A stretch of 47,341 nt of DNA from contig JANQLC010000006.1 in assembly GCA_028280815.1 (NCBI GenBank), forward strand, positions 1 through 47,341. Direction: 5' to 3'. Within the stretch, counting starts at the first letter, position 1; every line of letters begins with the position of its first letter. The translations under genes were made by a program, and so were the position numbers. The stretch comes from Flavobacteriales bacterium (GTDB lineage: Bacteria > Bacteroidota > Bacteroidia > Flavobacteriales > JANQLC01). Under the pieces are notes generated by a model. It was not told the origin of the DNA, made no database searches, and saw only the letters and a list, made by a program, of their open reading frames with translations. This document shows, piece by piece, positions 1 through 8,870 of this stretch.

Positions 1-781
1 GCTATGGGGTTTCTGGCGATGGGCTGTATATACCATCTCTTTTAAATGATATACGGGAACAAGCGTACCGTCTTCATCCTCCGCCCACTCATCGGGTTGC
101 CCAGGCGGAGGCCCGCCGTCACCACCGCCATAACAAGATGAGAGCACGTCCATGGCTAATTCGGATTCCACACTCCCTTCTTCACCGTACGCGCCCCATC
201 CCGGCTCTGCTCCATACTGGTCGCATGTACCTACCTGTTCCTACCCGTTTGCTGACCATCATATTACCACCTTTGACCGAAGACCCAGTCCCATCACCCA
301 CATAGATCCGCTGCAAACGGCCCCGCTTATACACATAAGTCGTCCAAGCCGTCCCTTTGAGTTCACTTACAGCGATCACCCCGCTAAAGCCCTTTGCAGA
401 GGCCGAACCCTTCCGACGAATGGCGCTTACCCGATTGCCTATCAATTCTCCAGATTCCTTGTAAAAAACCCATTGTTCCAATTTACCATCCCGTACGAGT
501 CGCATAACACCGGCTGCTGCATTTCTATTGGACATTTTTATATACCGTATCGGGTTAATAGCACTATACGACATGCCATTTGCAGCGCTGAGCAGTCGGT
601 TGTCGCTTATGAATTGCTCAATTTCTCCCCGAGAAGGGGTTTGAATCTCAGGATGAAAGGCTGGGATTTGCCGCGAGGCGAGCCTATCCAAATCATCATC
701 GCGCATACAGCTCGTGATAAGTCCGATCCACCCCAAGAGCAGGCACCACGGGCCGATTTCGGATAACTTTCGATTGGACAT
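1..781 (-). pseudogene. Frameshifted lipoprotein gene, 3' end outside window
   Basis: The reading frame starts at 781 with a short signal peptide ending in a lipobox (LITSC, Cys25), so the product would be a lipidated envelope protein. The first frame stops near 182. A second frame, open from about 243 to the window edge without a stop, continues with a Gly/Trp/Glu-rich stretch (GWGAYGEEG) and a GGGDGGPPPG segment that look like genuine protein. The frames are separated by a 10-bp imperfect tandem duplication (225-234 and 235-244, 8 of 10 bases equal). Removing one copy joins the frames as KRVGTCDQYGAEPGWG. I do not recognise the family. The break could be a real mutation or an assembly error, and the C-terminus lies beyond position 1. 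Confidence 0.6.
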
Positions 782-1143
782 CGATTGAGGATTTGGCTCG
801 CTGCCTGCTAAGCTATAAAAAAGCTCAGCAAGGGTAAAAGATAATTCATCGCAATGCGGGTGCGAGCGCCTATGGGTTGTAGCAAAGTCCGCTTTCCCTC
901 ATCTGGCAAGCCGTCCAAATATAAACGCTCTTCTCAGCTTTACCCTCCAAAAGTTCTCCTCGACAGGCGTATGATAAAATTCTAACGATGGGGACTTTTG
1001 GTTTTAAGCCTGCTCAACTCATTTGAAATGCATTTGAAGCCATTGAGACAAAATGAGGCATCTATTGATTTTTAGAGGCAAAAAACGGGACTTAAATCAG
1101 GCGACAGATTTGAATAAAGTGCTGATAATCAGTGAAATTACTT
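782..1143. other. Intergenic region, no gene seen
   Basis: About 360 bases between the lipoprotein start and the tRNA. The only structure I see is an inverted repeat at 807-829 (GCTAAGCT, 7-base A-rich loop, AGCTCAGC, one mismatch), in the leader or promoter zone of the lipoprotein gene. No convincing ORF. Confidence 0.5.
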
Positions 1144-1220
1144 TGGTGATCGCGGCAGGATTCGAACCTGCGACCCTTTGCTTAGAAGGCAAATGCTCTA
1201 TCCAGCTGAGCTACGCGACC
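1144..1220 (-). tRNA. tRNA-Arg (anticodon UCU)
   Basis: The minus strand folds into a full cloverleaf: acceptor arm GGTCGCG paired with CGCGATC, D arm GCTC/GAGC, anticodon arm TTTGC/GCAAA with loop CTTCTAA (anticodon TCT, reads AGA/AGG), and T arm GCAGG/CCTGC with loop TTCGAAT. The discriminator base is A and the 3' CCA is encoded in the DNA (1144-1146). It stands alone, with no other tRNA nearby. Confidence 0.97.
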
Positions 1221-1737
1221 CGCCGTTGCATGCGGCTGCAAATGTATCAAAATTTGCACGCCCTTGGCATGCTGTCTCGCAAATAGTCCACAGCCCCGAC
1301 TCAGCGGCACAGCATGCGCCTTACACGCTTTGAATCACCACCTTCAAAAAACTGACATCCGGCTGAGAAATCCGGCTTGACGATGCAGTTGTCTGCCCGA
1401 CAACACCTTTTGATACAACTGTACACGCGTCAATACAGGCCGCTCAACCTTCGACCCCGACATACTGTTTAACGAGACCAAGCCAAAAGTGGTGAGCTAT
1501 ATCAGAGCCAGCACCTGAGTAAAAATGTTGTGATATCAAAAGACGAGGATGGTGTATTACAAGGACAAAAAGGGGGTGCACAGAATCAAAATAGCGGTCA
1601 CACCGACCGGCAGAAATAAAAAGAGGGTCGAACAAGGTGTTCGGCGCAGCACCCGAAATGGGATGGATAAAGCGTAAAGTCGTGGGTTGCCGTGCTGCTC
1701 CCTAGCATCCGGAATGCCTTTTATAGGATAAAATCCT
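1221..1737. other. Intergenic region, no gene seen
   Basis: About 500 bases between the tRNA gene and the icd promoter. Short ORFs on the minus strand (for example 1444-1635) have no signal peptide, ribosome-binding site or recognisable motif, and I regard them as chance. Confidence 0.5.
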
Positions 1738-1745
1738 TACTTTTG
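1738..1745 (+). promoter_or_regulatory. Bacteroidota-type -7 box upstream of icd
   Basis: TACTTTTG matches the Bacteroidota housekeeping -7 consensus TAnnTTTG and lies 30 bases before the icd start codon. No clear TTTG -33 box is seen at the right distance, so this is a partial match. Confidence 0.4.
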
Positions 1746-1774
1746 GGCATCTCTTACACCAACACTCAACTCCT

Positions 1775-3004
1775 ATGCATAAGATTAAAGTGTCCGGTCC
1801 ACTGGTGGAGATGGACGGAGATGAGATGACGCGAATTATATGGCGCTTTATCAAAGAAAGCCTTATCCTTCCCTACTTGGATTTAGAAATAAAGTATTAC
1901 GATCTCAGCATAGGGAACCGCGACAAAACCAATGACGAAGTAACCGCAGCTGCTGCGGAAGCCATCAGAAAATGTCAGGTCGGCATCAAGTGTGCCACCA
2001 TCACCCCCGATGAATCACGCGTAAGGGAATTCAATCTAAAAGAGATGTGGCGCTCACCCAATGGAACCATTCGAAATATCGTAGGGGGAACGGTTTTTCG
2101 CGAGCCGATTCTCATGCGCAACATCCCACGCTTGGTACCGAGCTGGACCCAGCCCATCTGCATCGGCCGTCACGCTTTTGGCGACCAGTACAAAGCCACC
2201 GACTTTACCACCCAAGGCAGGGGAAAGCTCACGATTACCTTTGCCCCCGAAGACGGCCGTGCCCCGCGACAATTTGAGATTTACAATTTTAGAGGCGATG
2301 GCGTAGCTATGGGCATGTACAACACCGATGAATCGATTTATGGCTTTGCCCGCTCCTGTTTTAACTGTGCCTTGGACAAGAAATGGCCCCTGTATCTATC
2401 CACTAAAAACACGATTTTAAAACAGTATGACGGGCGCTTCAAAGATATATTTGAAGCGGTTTATAGAGATGAGTTCAAAGCCGAATTCGAGGCAAACGGC
2501 CTGACTTACCAACATCGGCTAATCGACGATATGGTGGCTGCTGCACTCAAGTGGACAGGCGGTTTTGTGTGGGCCTGCAAAAATTATGACGGAGATGTGC
2601 AATCCGATACGGTGGCACAAGGTTTTGGTTCGTTGGGATTGATGACCTCTACCCTGCTCACACCTGATGGCAAAACGATGGAAGCCGAAGCGGCACACGG
2701 AACGGTTACACGCCATTATCGCCGCTACCAGCTTGGAAAAGAGACCTCTACCAACCCGATTGCCTCCATTTTTGCCTGGACGAGGGGCCTGCAGCATCGG
2801 GCTAAGTTGGATGACAATCCGAGGCTTATAAACTTTTCGCAACAGCTTGAAGGCGTTTGTATTGAAGCCGTTGAAAGCGGAAAGATGACCAAAGACCTGG
2901 CTTTGTTGATTCACAAAGACGATTTGAAGCGAAGCGATTATTTAAATACAGAAGCCTTTTTACAGGTTTTGCAAAACGGCCTACGAGAGAAGCTGCAAGC
3001 CTAA
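1775..3004 (+). CDS. icd: NADP-dependent isocitrate dehydrogenase
   Basis: Oxidises and decarboxylates isocitrate to 2-oxoglutarate with NADP+ in the TCA cycle, in the cytoplasm. The 409-residue protein is the eukaryote-like homodimeric type (about 400-415 residues), not the E. coli type. Visible family signatures are the substrate-binding SPNGTIRN (about residues 94-101), GGTVFRE (104-110), [13 protein letters not shown] (131-143) with the catalytic-region Tyr and Lys, the metal-binding Asp pair in [10 protein letters not shown], and the NADP-binding HGTVTRHYR. The ATG start fits the family N-terminus ([18 protein letters not shown]). It is monocistronic with its own -7 box upstream and repeat-like hairpins downstream. 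The identification is firm. Confidence 0.96.
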   Translation: MHKIKVSGPLVEMDGDEMTRIIWRFIKESLILPYLDLEIKYYDLSIGNRDKTNDEVTAAAAEAIRKCQVGIKCATITPDESRVREFNLKEMWRSPNGTIRNIVGGTVFREPILMRNIPRLVPSWTQPICIGRHAFGDQYKATDFTTQGRGKLTITFAPEDGRAPRQFEIYNFRGDGVAMGMYNTDESIYGFARSCFNCALDKKWPLYLSTKNTILKQYDGRFKDIFEAVYRDEFKAEFEANGLTYQHRLIDDMVAAALKWTGGFVWACKNYDGDVQSDTVAQGFGSLGLMTSTLLTPDGKTMEAEAAHGTVTRHYRRYQLGKETSTNPIASIFAWTRGLQHRAKLDDNPRLINFSQQLEGVCIEAVESGKMTKDLALLIHKDDLKRSDYLNTEAFLQVLQNGLREKLQA

Positions 3005-3141
3005 AATCGATTGCGTTCAGGATTTTTGTGGCGAGGATACCCCTATGCGTTGCACTGCCCTATCTCAGGGTGGTCAAACATCTCAGCCTTTGTCAGACGG
3101 CCGAGTCTAAAACCCCAGCCTGCTTTTGCAATCCATATCTA

Positions 3142-3184
3142 TGAGGATTGAAAACAAAAGAACTGGTTTTTCAATACGGTGATT
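3142..3184 (+). repeat. Single diverged unit of the ~46-bp hairpin repeat
   Basis: The segment has the order of the array consensus: GGA, an A-rich run with ACAAAAGAAC, then GGTTTTTCAATACGG. It lies about 140 bases after the icd stop and points the same way as icd. Confidence 0.4.
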
Positions 3185-3195
3185 TCTCGACCTGC

Positions 3196-3250
3196 ATTTC
3201 GGGCTGGCTCACTACCCACCCCCTATAGCTCACTTCGGTAAGCCCGAAAT
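3196..3250. repeat. 10-bp inverted repeat with 35-base loop
   Basis: ATTTCGGGCT (3196-3205) and AGCCCGAAAT (3241-3250) are exact reverse complements around a 35-base spacer, followed by TTTATC. It could be a weak terminator for icd or the scar of a mobile element. No function is certain. Confidence 0.6.
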
Positions 3251-3295
3251 TTTATCTTAGACCTATCTCCGAGCAGCTTCTCCACATAATATAGT

Positions 3296-3321
3296 CCAAA
3301 AGACGAATTGCCCTCTTTTGG
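3296..3321. repeat. Perfect 8-bp hairpin of the repeat family
   Basis: CCAAAAGA (3296-3303) and TCTTTTGG (3314-3321) form a perfect 8-bp stem with a 10-base loop. The AAAAG-10 bases-CTTTT core matches the core of the degenerate ~46-bp repeats, and this is the best-paired copy in the window. Confidence 0.55.
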
Positions 3322-3573
3322 GAAACACAGGTCATCTATCAAATTGGAATGGTCAAATCCATTTGTCCTTGCACCTTATATCGCGTTGCTCAACCAGCGC
3401 CGTCTGATGGCTTAGCCCTTATTTTTTGAATAGTTGGTAAGGCAATTTTTTAAAAAGTGTATAATCCGAAAAACGAATTCTGATTGGTTTCAAAAACAAA
3501 ATCCGATTTTTTTGACAAACGCACACCACTCAGCTGCGTTGTACTTTTTCACCTGTATTTTCCCGGCTTTTTA

Positions 3574-4110
3574 TCAGCGTTTAAACAGTGCTTTCGCTGC
3601 GTTTAAAAAGCGTTTGAGAGCGCTTTTTTTCCATACCACAAACCCTAAGGAAGCGACCAAAGCAGACCACAACCAAAGGGGCAGTCCTGAGCGCTTAATG
3701 TCTTTCCCGACAGCCTCGCTCTTTTGCTGTTTTTGCCTCGTTTGGGCAACTCTCTCTATTGTGGAGTCCGATTGCTCTATCCCTTGCTTTAAGTCGGTTG
3801 TAGCTTGCCGCGTACTTTCCTTGTGTGTTTTAGCTCTTGTAGTCGTGGTCGTTCGCTCTTCGATGTGGCCAGTGGTGTCGTAAACCTCTTTAACCGTGTG
3901 CGTCACAGTCTCGTCTTGTTTCAGCTCGGCCGTTAGCCGTGCCGTTTTTTGGGTCGTTTCCGCCTCTTTACGCTGCTCGAATTGAATGGTAGATTTCGAT
4001 TTCTGCTCCGTCGCTTCCTGATGCTGCTCTCGGTTTACTTTCTTTTTTAGCAAGACACAGCTTTGCAATAGCAGCAATGTCAAGATGAAATAGCGCATGG
4101 TTCGTTTCAT
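3574..4110 (-). CDS. Candidate unimolecular spanin (phage lysis lipoprotein)
   Basis: The 178-residue protein has a lipobox-like signal (LLLLQSC, Cys18), a long hydrophilic Gln/Glu/Thr/Lys-rich middle with coiled-coil character, and a hydrophobic segment near the C-terminus (about residues 142-160, PLWLWSALVASLGFVVW) followed by a basic tail. An outer-membrane lipid anchor plus an inner-membrane C-terminal helix is the layout of single-chain spanins, which fuse the two membranes at the last step of phage lysis. Its ATG overlaps the stop of the endolysin remnant (ATGA), as expected for a lysis cassette. The function is inferred from topology and context; I recognise no sequence family. It may instead be a phage lipoprotein of unknown role. 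Confidence 0.6.
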   Translation of the reverse strand: MKRTMRYFILTLLLLQSCVLLKKKVNREQHQEATEQKSKSTIQFEQRKEAETTQKTARLTAELKQDETVTHTVKEVYDTTGHIEERTTTTTRAKTHKESTRQATTDLKQGIEQSDSTIERVAQTRQKQQKSEAVGKDIKRSGLPLWLWSALVASLGFVVWKKSALKRFLNAAKALFKR

Positions 4111-4531
4111 AGCTCAAAGTTTTCGATATTCGAGTACTCGATTCCTCGGGTAAGCCAATATACGTTTACAGCATTCTTTTGATTGCCCCCAAGGATGTAT
4201 ATAAAGCCATTTCGCCCTGCAATGAAAAAGCCCACATGTCCCCTCCACCTCTTGGGGCCTTCGCGCCAAAACACCACTACATCACCCAAGCAAGGGGCGT
4301 ATGTACCATTGCCCACCTTGAGCCAGCTTCGAGCGTTTAACTCGTTAGAATGGGCACAGTTCGCTTTAATCGCGCACCAGTTTACAAATGCTGAGCATCA
4401 CGCCGTCTCATAGTGCACCTTACGGGCATCGAATCCTGTTTCGATAAAATATTTTAATATTTCCGGATTATCCACGTTTCCGGTATCTCTTTGACCCCCA
4501 CCTGCGTTAGCGCCACTTCTATTGGCTTCAT
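4107..4531 (-). pseudogene. Broken TIGR02594-type phage endolysin
   Basis: Three reading-frame pieces together match the TIGR02594 (CHAP-like cysteine peptidase) endolysins common in Bacteroidota prophages. The ATG at 4531 gives KPIEVALTQVGVKEIP. After a one-base loss near 4480-4482 the frame gives GNVDNPEILKYFIETGFD. A TGA at 4398-4400 stands where the family has Trp before the catalytic Cys (TA-stop-CSAFVNW). The rest runs through ARSWLKVGN, GHVGFF with the catalytic His, and ILGGNQ. Such enzymes cut peptidoglycan peptide bridges during lysis. With a frameshift and a nonsense codon the gene is almost certainly dead. Only the last piece, from a GTG at 4316, is a continuous ORF. Confidence 0.8.
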
Positions 4532-4789
4532 GTTTTTGTCTTATATTTTTCTGTCTTTAAAATCACGCTGCTATAAAAAGGCTACATTTTGCTGCAATGC
4601 GATTTCCGCAACCTTCATATTGTCCATATCATGGGCATGAAACTCGAGGGTATAAATGTTTCTCGTGTCTTTTTACCCGATTTTATGGCTTCCAACTGCA
4701 GTACCGATCTGCTGTAGATTCATTAAGTTTGCTTTCTTTAGACCCGCGATATGACAAGTATAGCAACTATCTTTACCATAATCAAATGA

Positions 4790-5494
4790 ATGGGCACTAA
4801 TTTTTCTAATATAAAAGAGAGAATTTTACAAATAACTGATTATAAAAAAATTACTAAAGAAAAATTCTTTTCTGAATTGGGTATGTCTTACAGTAGTTTC
4901 AAGGGTAAGGCCAAAAACAAGTCCCTTAATTCCGATGCATTAGCGACTGTTGTTTCCAAATACCCGGAGATAAACCCAAGCTGGCTGCTGACTGGCAAAG
5001 GAGAGATGTTGCACGAGGATCTGCAGTTAGACGAGCTAAAAAAATCCGCTACAGCTTATAAAGAGCCAAAGCAGCCGGATAACCGCGACGAGGGGGTGCC
5101 CCTGGTGCCGATAGATGTCATGGCCGGTTTTGGTGACGGAGAAATACAAGTGAGCGAACGAGATGTAATAGGTAGATATCGGATTCCCGAGTTCGACGGC
5201 AAGGGGGTTGAATACATGATAAGGGTTAGTGGAAGCAGTATGTATCCCACCTATAGCAACGGTGATTTACTGGGTTGTCGGCCTTTTACGGACACTTCTT
5301 TTTTTCAATGGGGCAAGCCCTATGTCTTAGATACCAATCAAGGTGTTGTGATCAAACGGTTGTTTCCCGTTTCCGGTGGTGATGAATTACTCGAATGTCG
5401 TTCGGACAACGAAGAAAATTATCCGCCTTTTGTGATTCGTAAAAGCGCTATATACAGAATAGCAATCGTTGTGGGCGTGCTCAGAATGGAGTGA
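4790..5494 (+). CDS. Phage-type repressor, HTH plus S24 (LexA/CI-like) peptidase
   Basis: The 234-residue protein has an N-terminal helix-turn-helix region (about residues 1-72, ending NPSWLLTGKGEML as in many phage repressors) and a C-terminal S24 peptidase fold. The Ala112-Gly113 bond in VMAGFGDG is the expected self-cleavage site. Ser150 in SGSSMYP and Lys189 in VVIKRL are the expected catalytic dyad. Such repressors hold a prophage silent and are inactivated by RecA-stimulated self-cleavage. It is divergent from the lysis genes, which suits a regulator reading into the 4532-4789 region, although I see no clear operator. The frame is intact while the neighbouring endolysin is dead. The region is AT-richer than the backbone by eye. 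Confidence 0.85.
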   Translation: MGTNFSNIKERILQITDYKKITKEKFFSELGMSYSSFKGKAKNKSLNSDALATVVSKYPEINPSWLLTGKGEMLHEDLQLDELKKSATAYKEPKQPDNRDEGVPLVPIDVMAGFGDGEIQVSERDVIGRYRIPEFDGKGVEYMIRVSGSSMYPTYSNGDLLGCRPFTDTSFFQWGKPYVLDTNQGVVIKRLFPVSGGDELLECRSDNEENYPPFVIRKSAIYRIAIVVGVLRME

Positions 5495-5715
5495 TCAGGG
5501 CATTACGAGTTCTTTTGACGACCGTAGGTCGGGCTCCCCCAAGTAGTGCTCAGATCGCATTTAGGTCAGGGATATAGGTGCGCATCCATTTCGCGCTAAA
5601 ATTCACGGTTGGATGCTGGTCGGGTACGATGTCAGCGGGATACCGGCCCCATTTCACATTGTGCTAAGGCCTGAGTGGCAACGAGCCCTGGCTCCTCAGG
5701 GGCAAAGGAATGAAG

Positions 5716-6807
5716 CTATTTCGCTTTTTCCGTCCGCTTTTCTACTTTGATCAAGAAGCAAAGGGTGCTGTTGGGCGGAATGATTTTACCGGCCCCCTTT
5801 TTACCATATCCCAAATCGGGTGGGATAACCGCCCAGGCCGAATCGCCGTAATTCATCTTGAGCAGGGCCTCCCGAAAGCCCGGAATCAAATTCGCGCTTT
5901 TGCTGTATGTCATCGGCACGGCACCATAGCCATGGGCGCGCTTGCGCCTGGGGTCAAACTTTCCGTTTTTCCTAGCCACCGCTTCATCACTCGAATCAAA
6001 TAATTGACCATTTGACAGGTAGCCAGAGTACTTCACACCCACCTCAGTGCCGAGCTCAGGCTTTTCTCCTGCTTTACCCCGCTGCAACCAAAGCATTTTG
6101 AGTCCCGACTCAAAGACCTCAGCTTTTTTAAACAGCTCATCTCTAAAAAAGTCACGCTTTCTCGTCGCCTCCTCTTTATAAGCTGCTTGCTTTCTCTGAT
6201 GTGCTGCCCGCTCTTTCGCAAATACTTCCTCAGCGCGGAAGGCTTTGGCAGACGGGCCTACGCGAACGATCTTTATGGTCCGAATGGTATCCTTGACGCG
6301 TATGGAGTCCACCACGCTTTGTGAGAGGCTATCCAATACATAACCAAAGACGGAATAGCGCCCGTCCAAGTTGGGGGTGGCTTTTAGAGTGATATAAAAC
6401 TGACTGCCATTGGTGTTGGGCCCTGAATTGGCCATGGCAACCGTCCCCCTTCGATCGTTTTTCAAATCGTCGTTTATTTCATCTGGAAACCGATAGCCTG
6501 GTCCACCCATCCCCGTTCCCGAAGGATCACCGGCTTGAATGACGAAATCGGGAACCACGCGGTGAAATACGAGGCCGTCGTAAAAAGGCTTGGCTGCATA
6601 TTTGCCCGTATCGATTAGCGTTCCTTCGGCCAAACCAACAAAGTTGGCGACCGTCATCGGTGCCTTTTGATGAGCCAACTCGACCCAGATATCCCCCTTA
6701 TCAGTTTGGATATCGGCGTACATACCATCTGCTAAATCCTTTTTGGGCTTACAAGAAATCGCTAGTAATAGCGATAGAATCAGGGTTGAAAACATAGGTT
6801 TTTTCAT
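5716..6807 (-). CDS. Lipoprotein peptidyl-prolyl isomerase, cyclophilin-FKBP fusion
   Basis: A 363-residue lipoprotein (signal peptide with AISC, Cys19) with two unrelated prolyl-isomerase domains. The cyclophilin domain (about 28-185) shows FHRVVPDFVIQAGDPSG, YRFPDEIND and NGSQFYITL. A charged coiled linker (about 190-240) leads to an FKBP domain (about 250-358) with VKYSGYL, GQLFDSS, LIPGFREALLKM and AVIPPDLGYG. It probably helps fold envelope proteins in the periplasm. Its start overlaps the gldI stop by 4 bases, so it is probably translated together with gldI and nrnA. Fusions of this kind next to gldI are usual in Bacteroidota. The 30-residue insertion inside the FKBP part is also typical of that group. 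Confidence 0.92.
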   Translation of the reverse strand: MKKPMFSTLILSLLLAISCKPKKDLADGMYADIQTDKGDIWVELAHQKAPMTVANFVGLAEGTLIDTGKYAAKPFYDGLVFHRVVPDFVIQAGDPSGTGMGGPGYRFPDEINDDLKNDRRGTVAMANSGPNTNGSQFYITLKATPNLDGRYSVFGYVLDSLSQSVVDSIRVKDTIRTIKIVRVGPSAKAFRAEEVFAKERAAHQRKQAAYKEEATRKRDFFRDELFKKAEVFESGLKMLWLQRGKAGEKPELGTEVGVKYSGYLSNGQLFDSSDEAVARKNGKFDPRRKRAHGYGAVPMTYSKSANLIPGFREALLKMNYGDSAWAVIPPDLGYGKKGAGKIIPPNSTLCFLIKVEKRTEKAK

Positions 6808-7352
6808 GGGCTGTTGCTTATCTGTTTCAACTTTACATGCACGACTAGAGGCGTATTCGGTGCGATTTTGTCCTCATCACCGTGAAAGCCAAAAGCCATG
6901 TGCGAAGGTATGAGAAAAACGGCAGAGTCTCCTACTTTTAACAATTTTATCCCTTCATTTAAACCGTAGATGAGCGCTCGTCCATCGAATTTTAGCTGCC
7001 TCGATTGGCTTTTATCCGTGCTGTAAATGACCGCACCCCTCAGATTCCGAATGTCGTAGTCCACGGTGACGGTCTCTCCGCTTCGTGGAAACCGCCTGGC
7101 CCGGCGATTTTTAGCCGAATCCACCACAGCATACCACAGGTCGAATCCCGTCTTTTTAAATGCCAACCCGCTTCGACAGATATATGCGCGCAGTGCTTGG
7201 CGCTCGGCTGCATATACCGCTTTTGAAACTCGCAGGGCGGCCCCATCCGCCTTTGCGGTGTCTGCGCAGATGGGTGCGCGTGCCTGGGGTTTTTGGCAAG
7301 CCGATGGAAACAGACACAGCCATAAGAGGTGAAAGAGCCTAAGCGCCTTCAT
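6804..7352 (-). CDS. gldI: Gliding-motility-associated FKBP-type isomerase GldI
   Basis: A 182-residue lipoprotein (lipobox PSAC) with a single FKBP domain in the C-terminal half: GETVTVDYDIRNLRG, IYGLNEGIKLLKVGDS, FLIPSHMAFGFHGDEDKIAPNTPL. The N-terminal half carries the GldI-type FDLWYAVV strand. In gliding Bacteroidota, GldI supports the gliding/type IX secretion machinery by folding partner proteins; related proteins also occur in non-gliding species, so motility is not proven. The gene overlaps nrnA by 14 bases upstream and the isomerase fusion by 4 bases downstream, forming a tightly coupled operon. I am fairly sure of the family and less sure of the physiological role here. Confidence 0.85.
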   Translation of the reverse strand: MKALRLFHLLWLCLFPSACQKPQARAPICADTAKADGAALRVSKAVYAAERQALRAYICRSGLAFKKTGFDLWYAVVDSAKNRRARRFPRSGETVTVDYDIRNLRGAVIYSTDKSQSRQLKFDGRALIYGLNEGIKLLKVGDSAVFLIPSHMAFGFHGDEDKIAPNTPLVVHVKLKQISNSP

Positions 7353-8358
7353 ACAAAAGTCCGCGGTGTTTGGCTACCAGATCTTCAAAGTAGGCCAGGG
7401 TTTCCGACATGCTCCTCTCTGAAATCCCACCTGCCGCATGGGTATGCCCCCCACCGTTAAAGTATTGACGAGCCAGTTCACAAACGGAAAAATTCCCCTT
7501 GGATCGGAGCGAAACCTTAATCCGGCCGCGCGCCCTGTCTTCCACAAAAAGGGCAGCCAGCCGAATGCCTTTTATAGCCAAGCCGTAATTGACGAAGCCC
7601 TCTGTGTCACCGCTTTGGTAATTATTCCTCGCCAAGTCTTCGGCCTGCAGTGCGATGTAGGCAGTGTGGTAGGCAGCCAAGACTTTCAGGTTTTTTAATG
7701 CAAGCCTGAGCAAATTGACGCGCTGAATGGTATAGCTGTCGCAAATGCGTTCCTGAATCCCAGGGCCATCCGCACCGCGTTCCACCAAGTCGGCCGCTAC
7801 GCGATAAGTCGTAGGCGAGGTGCCCGAGAAACGAAACGAACCGGTGTCGGTCACGATCCCCGTATAGAGGCAGGTAGCTACCTTTTCATCGATCGAGTCT
7901 AGGTCGCCGAGCTTCGATATGAAGTGGTAAACCATTTCACAGGTGCTCGACATATCCACATCTGAATACACATAAGGAAAAGAATCGGGTTGGTGGTGGT
8001 GGTCGATCAAGACCACCGCCGCCGGGCTCCGCATCAAGGATTCACGCATCGCATCGGTACGCGATACCGTATTGAAGTCCAGGTAAAAAATCAGGTCGGC
8101 TCCTTCTAACAACCGATCGCTCGCAGCCGATTCCCGCTTATAAACCCATATACGCTCAATGCCAGGCATCCATTTTAAATACCTCGGATAGTCCGTAGGA
8201 CTTATGATCTGAGGGCTTTGACCGATTTTTTTTAAGAAGTGACACAAGCCCAAACAAGCGCCTATCGCATCGGCATCCGGATTTTGATGTGGGACTAAAA
8301 CGATGTGGCAGGGATTCTTTAAAACCGCCTTTAAGCCTTGGACTTGCCGTGCATTCAC
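7339..8358 (-). CDS. nrnA: DHH/DHHA1 phosphoesterase, oligoribonuclease/pAp phosphatase NrnA type
   Basis: The 339-residue protein has the DHH-family metal motifs HQNPDADAIG (about residues 24-33), a middle Asp motif (FYLDFN), DHHHQPDSF, and the C-terminal DHHA1 glycine motif GGGHTHAAGG. NrnA-type enzymes degrade 2-5 base RNA fragments to mononucleotides and dephosphorylate 3'-phosphoadenosine 5'-phosphate in the cytoplasm. Length and motif order fit the family. It is the first gene of the nrnA-gldI-PPIase operon and lies back to back with ndk across about 90 bases. Family is sure; the exact substrate preference is inferred. Confidence 0.9.
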   Translation of the reverse strand: MNARQVQGLKAVLKNPCHIVLVPHQNPDADAIGACLGLCHFLKKIGQSPQIISPTDYPRYLKWMPGIERIWVYKRESAASDRLLEGADLIFYLDFNTVSRTDAMRESLMRSPAAVVLIDHHHQPDSFPYVYSDVDMSSTCEMVYHFISKLGDLDSIDEKVATCLYTGIVTDTGSFRFSGTSPTTYRVAADLVERGADGPGIQERICDSYTIQRVNLLRLALKNLKVLAAYHTAYIALQAEDLARNNYQSGDTEGFVNYGLAIKGIRLAALFVEDRARGRIKVSLRSKGNFSVCELARQYFNGGGHTHAAGGISERSMSETLAYFEDLVAKHRGLLYEGA

Positions 8359-8420
8359 AGCGGCGAAATTACGACATCTGGCCCTTTTATAAACCTTAGC
8401 CCTCTTATAAATTAAAGCGG

Positions 8421-8428
8421 TAGCTTTG
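8421..8428 (+). promoter_or_regulatory. -7 box for ndk
   Basis: TAGCTTTG matches TAnnTTTG and lies 22 bases before the ndk ATG. The leader then contains a strong GGGGGAAGAA ribosome-binding site. No good -33 match is seen. Confidence 0.4.
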
Positions 8429-8450
8429 TGGCTGCGAAAAGGGGGAAGAA

Positions 8451-8870
8451 ATGCTGGGAACGAAGACCTTTGCGATGATCAAACCCGATGCGGTAGAGGG
8501 GGGACATGTCGGCGACATACTTCAAAGCGTGACAACGGCTGGATTTAAAATATCGGCGTTGGAAATGACTCAGATGACGCCAAACCAGGCGCAGCAATTC
8601 TATGCCATCCACAAAGAACGTCCTTTTTTTAACGATTTGGTCGCATTTGTGACGCGCGGCCCCATCGTAGCGGCTGTACTGGAAAAGGAAAACGCTGTGG
8701 CGGATTTTAGGGCTTTAATCGGGGCGACCGACCCGGCTGAGGCTGCAGCGGGTACCATCCGAAAACGCTATGCGAAATCCGTCGAGGAGAACGCCATCCA
8801 CGGCTCTGATAGCAATGAAAACGCGTGGATTGAAATCGACTTTCACTTCGCGGAAAAATCCCAATTCTGA
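8451..8870 (+). CDS. ndk: Nucleoside diphosphate kinase
   Basis: The 139-residue protein transfers the gamma-phosphate of ATP to nucleoside diphosphates through a phosphohistidine, balancing (d)NTP pools in the cytoplasm. The N-terminal FAMIKPDAV and the active-site NAIHGSDS (His117) are both present, and the length is that of the family. A strong purine-rich ribosome-binding site precedes the ATG. It is divergent from nrnA, an arrangement I know from several Bacteroidota. Confidence 0.96.
   Translation: MLGTKTFAMIKPDAVEGGHVGDILQSVTTAGFKISALEMTQMTPNQAQQFYAIHKERPFFNDLVAFVTRGPIVAAVLEKENAVADFRALIGATDPAEAAAGTIRKRYAKSVEENAIHGSDSNENAWIEIDFHFAEKSQF

Larger units (their letters stand above)
3005..3573. 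other. Intergenic region with inverted repeats
   Basis: About 570 bases between icd and the phage remnant, with no convincing gene. It holds a 10-bp inverted repeat (3196-3250) and two isolated units of the hairpin repeat that fills other intergenic regions (3142-3184 and 3291-3330). The plus-strand ORF running over 3434-3883 is mostly antisense to the spanin-like gene. Confidence 0.5.

Noticed and set aside
182-781. Treating the 199-residue ORF as a complete gene
   Set aside because: A credible continuation exists in another frame across a 10-bp duplication, so the stop at 182 is probably artificial or mutational.
1444-1635. 63-residue minus-strand ORF before icd
   Set aside because: No ribosome-binding site or motif; likely chance.
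3434-3883. 149-residue plus-strand ORF over the spanin-like gene
   Set aside because: Antisense shadow; the minus-strand gene has a lipobox, a membrane helix and translational overlap with the endolysin.
4597-4800. 67-residue ORF ahead of the repressor
   Set aside because: It runs through the divergent control region between endolysin and repressor, overlaps the repressor start and has no domain.
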